Assembly (NCBI GenBank): GCA_000436755.1 | Contig: FR887342.1 | Span: 69,719 to 91,256, forward strand | DNA: 21,538 nt | From: Clostridium sp. CAG:253 | Lineage (GTDB): Bacteria > Bacillota > Clostridia > Lachnospirales > Lachnospiraceae | Reading direction: 5' to 3' | Shown: positions 16,495-21,538 of the stretch, in pieces | Layout of the letters: every line of letters starts with the position of its first letter | How positions within the stretch are numbered: position 1 is the stretch's first letter | The notes under the pieces: model-generated | Seen by the model: the letters and a program-made list of their open reading frames with translations, nothing else | Database searches by the model: none | What the model was told of the DNA's origin: nothing | Program-made: the position numbers and the translations under genes

Positions 16495-18231
16495 ATGCTT
16501 AAGTTTGATAAAGTTTCATTCAGGTATCCGGGACAGTCAGAAAATGCAATAACCGATATATCATTTGAAATAAAAAAGGGTGAGTTTGTTTTGCTCTGTG
16601 GTGAGTCAGGCTGTGGCAAAACTACTTTATTAAGGCATACAAAGAAAAATCAGATTCCTACAGGTCATGGCTGCGGAAAAATGTATTTTGAAGGTAAAGA
16701 CATTGAGATGCTTGACGAAAGGGAGAGTGCTTCATGCATAGGATATGTGGGGCAGAGCCCTGATGGTCAGATTGTAACAGACAGGGTATGGCATGAGCTT
16801 GCTTTTGGACTTGAAAGTCTTGGATACGGAAGAGAAGAGATGCGCAGAAGAATTGCAGAGATGTCAGAGTATTTGGGCATAAGCGGCTGGTATGAGAAAA
16901 AGACGGATGAATTGTCAGGGGGTCAGAAACAGATATTAAATCTTGCTTCGGTCATGGTAATGCATCCCAGATTGCTTATACTCGATGAGCCTACATCGCA
17001 GTTAGACCCGGTTTCTTCTGACAGATTTTTGCAGAATATAGTGAAACTAAACAGGGACTTTGGAGTTACAATTCTTATTTGTGAGCAGAGGGTACATGAA
17101 GTTATTGCAAGGGCTGACAGGGTTATGCTTATGAAAGATACAAAGCTTATCGGATTTGATAAAGTGCACAAGATAGCCGGTCAGATGAAAGAAAGTGCAA
17201 GTAAAGTTTATGAGGCACTTCCGGGATACATGAAACTTTGGCTGGAATATGGAAGTGAAGGAAGTCTGCCGCTGACGATAAGAGATGCAAAAATGTGGAT
17301 AGACAGTATAAAAAGCAGGTTTGATGTTGAAACAGAAGGCAAAAATCCGGCATTTGAAAAAGGTGTATTGGCAGGTGTACCAAAAAAAACTCCTGAAAAA
17401 CATAAAAAAGATATATTACTGTCAGCCGGACATCTAAGTTTCTCATATGATAAAAATAAGATATTAAAAGATTTCTCCATAGACATATCGGGAGGAAATA
17501 TATATGCGATTATGGGTGGAAACGGTTCGGGAAAAACAACCGCTTTAAAAATCCTTGCAGGAATTTACAAGGCAAAGAGCGGAAAAATAAAGAAAAAAAA
17601 AGATTTGAGAGCAGTATACCTTACACAGAATCCGCAGACGGTATTTACTGAGATAAATGTTTATGATGAACTTAGAGAAGTTTTTACAAGTCATAAGGAT
17701 TTCTTTAAGAATGAATATACAAAATATCAGGATAATGGTAGGAAAAATACACAAAAGTATGAGTGTTTTGTTGATACAAAGATAAATGAAATGCTTGAAA
17801 AAATGGAATTATCAGATTTGTCTTTGAGACATCCTTTTGATATAAGCGTGGGGCAGCAACAGCGGCTTGCAATTGCAAAGGTATTACTTTTAAAACCGGA
17901 TGTATTGCTGCTTGATGAGCCTACAAAAGGTCTTGACGGTGAGTTTAAGAAAAAACTGGCAGGCATATTAAAAAGAATGACAATAAACGGCATAGCGGTT
18001 GTGCTTGTATCGCATGATATTGATTTCTGCTCGGAAAATGCAGATGTATGTGGACTTTTATTTGACGGAGAGATGGCAGGAATGCAGTCTGTTGATGACT
18101 TTTTTTCAAACAATTATTTTTATACAACAGATATCTGCAGAATGTTTTCAGACTTGTATCAAATGACAGCAGGAATTAAAAGGGATTTACCGGTAAATTA
18201 CAGACAGGCGGTGGAAATGTTTGAGGGATAA
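16495..18231 (+). CDS. ECF transporter ATPase, two fused ABC domains (EcfA1-EcfA2-like)
   Basis: One 578-residue polypeptide carries both nucleotide-binding domains of an ECF transporter. Domain 1 has Walker A GESGCGKTT (36-44), Q-loop Q87, signature LSGGQ (140-144) and Walker B LLILDEP (160-166). Domain 2 has Walker A GGNGSGKTT (341-349), Q-loop Q378, Walker B LLLDEP (471-476) and switch His H507. Two positions are degenerate: the domain 2 signature reads ISVGQ (450-454), and domain 1 has Gln198 (ICEQRVHEV) where the switch His is expected. A linker of about 90 residues joins the domains. The gene overlaps the downstream S-component gene by 11 bases. Powering corrinoid import is inferred from the operon. 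Confidence 0.92.
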   Translation: MLKFDKVSFRYPGQSENAITDISFEIKKGEFVLLCGESGCGKTTLLRHTKKNQIPTGHGCGKMYFEGKDIEMLDERESASCIGYVGQSPDGQIVTDRVWHELAFGLESLGYGREEMRRRIAEMSEYLGISGWYEKKTDELSGGQKQILNLASVMVMHPRLLILDEPTSQLDPVSSDRFLQNIVKLNRDFGVTILICEQRVHEVIARADRVMLMKDTKLIGFDKVHKIAGQMKESASKVYEALPGYMKLWLEYGSEGSLPLTIRDAKMWIDSIKSRFDVETEGKNPAFEKGVLAGVPKKTPEKHKKDILLSAGHLSFSYDKNKILKDFSIDISGGNIYAIMGGNGSGKTTALKILAGIYKAKSGKIKKKKDLRAVYLTQNPQTVFTEINVYDELREVFTSHKDFFKNEYTKYQDNGRKNTQKYECFVDTKINEMLEKMELSDLSLRHPFDISVGQQQRLAIAKVLLLKPDVLLLDEPTKGLDGEFKKKLAGILKRMTINGIAVVLVSHDIDFCSENADVCGLLFDGEMAGMQSVDDFFSNNYFYTTDICRMFSDLYQMTAGIKRDLPVNYRQAVEMFEG

Positions 18232-19225
18232 ATATGTAAGTCGAAGAAATTATGATGAAGAAGAAGTAAAAAGAAATATATTGAAAAGAAAAATATCCGT
18301 ATGGCTTGTGATTATTATTTTGATACCGGCGTTATTGTATATATCAAGTTATGTATTAAAACAAAGACATTATCTGTTTATAAGCCTGTTTCTGCTTGCA
18401 GCGGTAATGCTTCCGTTTTTTATCAGTTTTGAGTATAAGGCGGTAAGAGCCAGAGAGATAGTGCTGCTTGCCATGATGATTTCATTTTGTGTAGCATTTA
18501 ATCTTTTGTGTGCTCACACAATACCGCTTCACGGTGGGAGTGCTGTTGTAGTATTATCAGGCATTGCACTCGGTCCGGAAGCAGGCTTTCTGACAGGAGC
18601 TCTGGGTAGATTTATTTGTAATTTTTTTGACGGTCAGGGACCTTGGACGCCTTGGCAGATGGCATCGTGGGGAATTATAGGGTTTATAAGCGGGGTTGTG
18701 TTTGTGAGATATGAAATGCAATCTAAAAAAGAAACGGATAAAGTTGAAAAAAAGTGTATTGGCGTTGTTTACAGGTTGAGAAAAAACAGTCCGTTTGTGC
18801 TGCTTTTTGCAAGTGTAATTTTGTTTGAAACGGCAGGTTATCTATTTGTGGTTTTAACAGGCAGGGATATGGCAGACACAAAGGGAATAATGCTTTATAT
18901 ATTTGGTCTGGCAGGACTTGTGGCAGGGGGGCTTTTACAGAGAAAAAGGCTTCAGACTGACAGTATAGTGATGGCAGTATTTACATTTTTGGTAATATTT
19001 ATAATATATGGCGGAATAATGAATTTTGCAGCACTAATAATGCAGAGTTCATATATGGAAGGTGAAAAAATAAGCCTTGCCGCATTGAAAGCACTTTATA
19101 TAACAGGAGTGCCGTATGATATAATGCATGCCGCAGGAGCAGCGTTATGTGTATTTTTACTTGGAGAACCATTCCTAAAAAAAATAGAAAGGGTTCAGAT
19201 AAAATACGGTATATACCGTAACTAA
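18221..19225 (+). CDS. ECF transporter S component-like membrane protein, probable corrinoid specificity subunit
   Basis: The 334-residue protein is strongly hydrophobic, with about eight potential membrane segments (near 26-44, 51-69, 79-98, 107-125, 146-163, 191-211, 223-239, 250-272, plus a weaker one at 290-315). Its central part looks like an ECF S component: small-residue-rich VVVLSGIALGPEAGFLTGALG (109-129), then NFFDGQGPWTPWQMASWG (134-151). Ordinary S components have six helices in about 200 residues, so the N-terminal two helices look like an addition. The TTG at 18221 is 6-7 bases after a GGCGGTGG purine-rich stretch and overlaps the ATPase stop; no better start is seen. The B12 riboswitch and DUF4430 neighbours suggest cobalamin or another corrinoid, as for the known S component CbrT, but substrate is not readable from sequence. 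Confidence 0.75.
   Translation: MRDKYVSRRNYDEEEVKRNILKRKISVWLVIIILIPALLYISSYVLKQRHYLFISLFLLAAVMLPFFISFEYKAVRAREIVLLAMMISFCVAFNLLCAHTIPLHGGSAVVVLSGIALGPEAGFLTGALGRFICNFFDGQGPWTPWQMASWGIIGFISGVVFVRYEMQSKKETDKVEKKCIGVVYRLRKNSPFVLLFASVILFETAGYLFVVLTGRDMADTKGIMLYIFGLAGLVAGGLLQRKRLQTDSIVMAVFTFLVIFIIYGGIMNFAALIMQSSYMEGEKISLAALKALYITGVPYDIMHAAGAALCVFLLGEPFLKKIERVQIKYGIYRN
19205..19220. repeat. Perfect 16-base palindrome at the end of the S-component gene
   Basis: TACGGTATATACCGTA is its own reverse complement. It covers the last codons of the S-component gene and ends just before the stop. It could form a small 6-bp hairpin with an ATAT loop in the mRNA ahead of the last gene, or bind a dimeric protein. 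A short T5 run at 19231-19235 follows at some distance. Confidence 0.45.
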
Positions 19226-19252
19226 AAACATTTTTAAACGGAGGTAAAAAAG

Positions 19253-21055
19253 ATGAGGAACAAAAAAGCGATAAGCATTGCATTATCGGCAGTAATGGCA
19301 TTTACAACAGCATTTGGAATGACAACTGTAAAAGCAAATGCAGAAGAAAAGGAAAAAATTGTTGTATATGTGGCAGCAGAAGGAAAAAATGCGTCAGGCT
19401 CAGCAGTTGAAATGGGAAAGACAGCAGTACAGCTCGATGAAGGTGCAGTAGCAGAGGATGCTATCAAAGCAGCTCTTGACAAGTCTGCATATAAGGACAA
19501 CTATAAAATTTCTACATCTGCCTGGGGAGACAGTCTTGATTCAATTTCTGACTTAAATATGTATAATGTTGGAAATGACTGGTATTACTGGAGCTTTTGT
19601 GTAAATGGTCAGTATGCAAATCTTGGAATCAGCAGCCAGAAAGTAAATGATAATGACAAGATAAGTCTTATCTACAGCTATGACAATTACAACACAAGTG
19701 CAGCATGTTTTAACGACGATACATCAAAAAATCCTGAGGGATTTTCTGCATATTCAGAAAAAGCTAAAAAGGCACAGGATGTACTTGCACAGAAAATATA
19801 TGACACAACATTTAAAGGCGGAGAGTATGTACCGGGTGTAGAAGATTCATCAGGACTTTATACTGTATTTTCACTTGCAAGAGCAGGATTTAAAGCAGAT
19901 AAATTTTACGATTCTGTTTATGCAAAGGTAAAAGCACAGCTTGGAGCAATCAAGACATCAACAGGTAAATTTTATGATGATACAAACAAAAAATATGTAT
20001 CACAGGAAAGTATTTTAAAGGATGGTGCAGCAAGTCAGACATATGCAAAGATTGCACTTTGTGTGACTGCTCTCGGAAAAGATGCATCAAACGTAAACGG
20101 ATTTAATCTTATAGAAAAACTTGCAGACAAGAGTGTTTACGAAGCATCAAGCATTTACAGCAGAGAGACAACAATACTTATGGCAATCGACTCAAAAAAT
20201 TATGAGTTGCCAACAGGAGATAATTATTTTACAAGAGCAGAACTTGTAAATAAAACAGTTGCAGATACAGATAATCAGATTGCAACATCAATTGACTGGA
20301 ACAGCATTGACAGTGCAGTAATGCAGATACAGCCGCTCTGTGCATACCAGACAAAAGATGTAGACGGAGTAGATAAATCAGCCGTAAAGAAAGCTTGTGA
20401 TAAAGTTCTTAACTTTATGTACAATAAGCAGGGAGCAGATGGAACATACGGTGATTCATACTCAGCAAGCAATGTATGGACAACAGCACAGGTAATGATA
20501 ACAGCAGGATTATTTGGAATAGATGCAGCAACAGAAGAAAATGGCACAGACTTTATAAAGAACGGTGTAACACTTTATGATGATGCATTGGCATTTGTGG
20601 ATACAGACAACAATACAGTAGATGAAAAACTTATGTCATTCCAGCCGGAACAGCTTCTCAGAGGTTTCAATGCTGCGATAAGAGCATCAGAAAAGACTGA
20701 GCTTATGCTTCCGGTAGAAACAGCAGAATACACAGCATCAGATGATGCAACATATACACTTCCAACAGAGAAAGTTACTCCTGTAAAACTCGCAAAAGCA
20801 AAAATAACAAAGCTTACAGCAGGAAAAAAACAGCTCACAGTTAAATTTGCAAAAGTAAAACTTGCAAAATCTTACAAGGTACAGGTTTCAACAGACAAAA
20901 AATTCAAGAAAAATGTGACAATAAAAACAACAAAGAAAACAAGTCTTACAATAAAGAAACTTAAATCAAATAAAAAGTATTATGTAAGAGTTCAGGCTGT
21001 ATCAGGAAAGAACACAGGTGCATACAGCGCAGTGAAAAATGTTAAGATAAAATAA
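19253..21055 (+). CDS. Secreted transcobalamin-like protein: DUF4430, alpha/alpha toroid and Fn3-like domain
   Basis: The 600-residue product has a classic signal peptide (1-30, likely cleaved after VKANA). A DUF4430/transcobalamin-C-like domain spans about 35-145 (AVAEDAIKAAL, then NDWYYWSFCVNGQYANLGIS). A helical region spans about 165-480, with prenyltransferase/terpenoid-cyclase-like repeats such as IDSAVMQIQPLCAYQ (352-366) and QGADGTYGDSYSASNVWTTAQ (393-413). The Lys-rich Fn3-like C-terminal domain (about 508-600) is typical of clostridial surface proteins. Animal transcobalamin and intrinsic factor consist of an alpha/alpha barrel followed by the beta domain; here both are present in reversed order. 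Clear GGAGGT at 19240-19245 supports the ATG. Being last in the B12-riboswitch operon, it is most likely an extracellular corrinoid binder feeding the ECF transporter (inference). Confidence 0.82.
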   Translation: MRNKKAISIALSAVMAFTTAFGMTTVKANAEEKEKIVVYVAAEGKNASGSAVEMGKTAVQLDEGAVAEDAIKAALDKSAYKDNYKISTSAWGDSLDSISDLNMYNVGNDWYYWSFCVNGQYANLGISSQKVNDNDKISLIYSYDNYNTSAACFNDDTSKNPEGFSAYSEKAKKAQDVLAQKIYDTTFKGGEYVPGVEDSSGLYTVFSLARAGFKADKFYDSVYAKVKAQLGAIKTSTGKFYDDTNKKYVSQESILKDGAASQTYAKIALCVTALGKDASNVNGFNLIEKLADKSVYEASSIYSRETTILMAIDSKNYELPTGDNYFTRAELVNKTVADTDNQIATSIDWNSIDSAVMQIQPLCAYQTKDVDGVDKSAVKKACDKVLNFMYNKQGADGTYGDSYSASNVWTTAQVMITAGLFGIDAATEENGTDFIKNGVTLYDDALAFVDTDNNTVDEKLMSFQPEQLLRGFNAAIRASEKTELMLPVETAEYTASDDATYTLPTEKVTPVKLAKAKITKLTAGKKQLTVKFAKVKLAKSYKVQVSTDKKFKKNVTIKTTKKTSLTIKKLKSNKKYYVRVQAVSGKNTGAYSAVKNVKIK

Positions 21056-21106
21056 TAAGTTTCTAAAATCTACAGAAGAAATGAATTAGAGTTATAAAAT
21101 TATATA

Positions 21107-21150
21107 GGCAGCTGCGGAAAGAACTAAAATCTGCAGCTGCCTTTTCTTTT
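21107..21150 (+). terminator. Terminator of the cobalamin-regulated operon
   Basis: GGCAGCTGCGGA (21107-21118) pairs over 12 positions, one of them G-U, with TCTGCAGCTGCC (21130-21141), followed by TTTTCTTTT. It ends the + strand operon 52 bases after the last stop. The T tract overlaps the stop codon of the convergent minus-strand gene. On the minus strand the stem is followed by TATATAATTTTAT, so it may also act in that direction. Confidence 0.9.
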
Positions 21151-21538
21151 AATCATCAAAAACTTCATTCAGTGCTTCAGTACCTTCAAGTACAAAGCGA
21201 CCGTTTTTGATAATATCTATTGTCTCGCCTGAACTTGTATGAACAATAATATCACCGAGTTCCGAATAAGGAATTGTAATATCGGTGTGGCAGTTAAAAT
21301 ATGCTTTTTCAGGTTCACAGTTTCTGAGTTTGGAAAAATCATTTTCCTTTGCTACCATCTGTCTGCCGTCAGGGTTGCAGGTTACAAGTTCTTCCTCATG
21401 AGAAAAGCATGTATCACCGACTGCAAAGTGAGGTCCGGTCTTTTCAGCAATAAGAATAGGCAGCAGACCTGAAATATTATATTTTAATCCCATCATGTAG
21501 GCGGTAGTGTTTGTTCCGATTGCAAATTCGCCGATAGG
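21149..21538 (-). CDS. M29-like aminopeptidase, C-terminal part (5' partial)
   Basis: The reading frame is open through the right edge of the window, so only the last 129 residues are visible; the ATG codons at 21496 and 21493 are internal. The fragment begins PIGEFAIGTNTTAYMM and continues with LIAEKTGPHFAVGDTCFSHE, AYFNCHTDITIPYSELG and GRFVLEGTEALN. The GEF.IGTN, EKTGPHFA.GDT and H.D.TIPY pattern fits the metal-binding C-terminal end of M29 (AmpS/PepS-type) metallo-aminopeptidases, which release N-terminal amino acids from peptides in the cytoplasm. It converges on the B12-regulated operon and shares the intervening hairpin. The family call is from motif recall and needs the missing N-terminal part. 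Confidence 0.75.
   Translation of the reverse strand, partial: PIGEFAIGTNTTAYMMGLKYNISGLLPILIAEKTGPHFAVGDTCFSHEEELVTCNPDGRQMVAKENDFSKLRNCEPEKAYFNCHTDITIPYSELGDIIVHTSSGETIDIIKNGRFVLEGTEALNEVFDD

Noticed and set aside
1..21538. CRISPR arrays, tRNA/rRNA genes, insertion sequences or integrase-type genes
   Set aside because: No regularly spaced direct repeats, no tRNA/rRNA-like segment and no transposase or integrase motifs were seen on either strand.

Overview
The window looks like chromosomal DNA from a motile, anaerobic, low-GC Firmicute, most likely a Lachnospiraceae gut clostridium (Lachnospira/Eubacterium/Roseburia type). This rests on the AT-rich composition, strong AGGAGG ribosome sites, a pyruvate formate-lyase pair, a clostridial-style chemotaxis cluster and a lysine-rich secreted protein ending in an Fn3-like domain. 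The species is an inference; no rRNA or tRNA gene is present to anchor it.

Left part (1-8943, all + strand). A 5'-truncated Zn amidase of cell-wall turnover overlaps rdgB (nucleotide-pool sanitation), which abuts a YfcE-type phosphoesterase. These run into a chemotaxis block: cheR, cheB, a stand-alone receiver protein, cheA, cheW and a transmembrane chemoreceptor. The methylation enzymes (CheR/CheB), kinase (CheA), coupling protein (CheW), receptor and a phosphate acceptor are all encoded together. A hairpin follows the receptor gene.

Middle part (9100-14221). pflB (glycyl-radical enzyme) and pflA (its radical-SAM activase) face the same way, but about 2 kb separates them. That gap holds a divergently oriented, translationally coupled pair of unfamiliar genes: a small DUF4869-like protein and a 343-residue P-loop protein. 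The spacer upstream of pflA carries a near-perfect 12-bp inverted repeat.

Right part (14222-21150). This is the most interesting section. A well-formed cobalamin riboswitch with an intrinsic terminator precedes five co-directional genes: a membrane-anchored transcobalamin-C-terminal-like (DUF4430) protein, an EcfT subunit, a fused double-ABC ATPase, an S-component-like membrane protein, and a secreted 600-residue protein that joins a DUF4430 domain, a prenyltransferase/transcobalamin-like alpha/alpha region and an Fn3-like domain. Together they read as a B12-regulated corrinoid uptake system. Two extracellular proteins resembling the two halves of animal transcobalamin/intrinsic factor appear to feed an ECF transporter. 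A strong hairpin ends the operon.

Right edge. The C-terminal part of an M29-like aminopeptidase converges on the operon from the minus strand and is cut by the window end.
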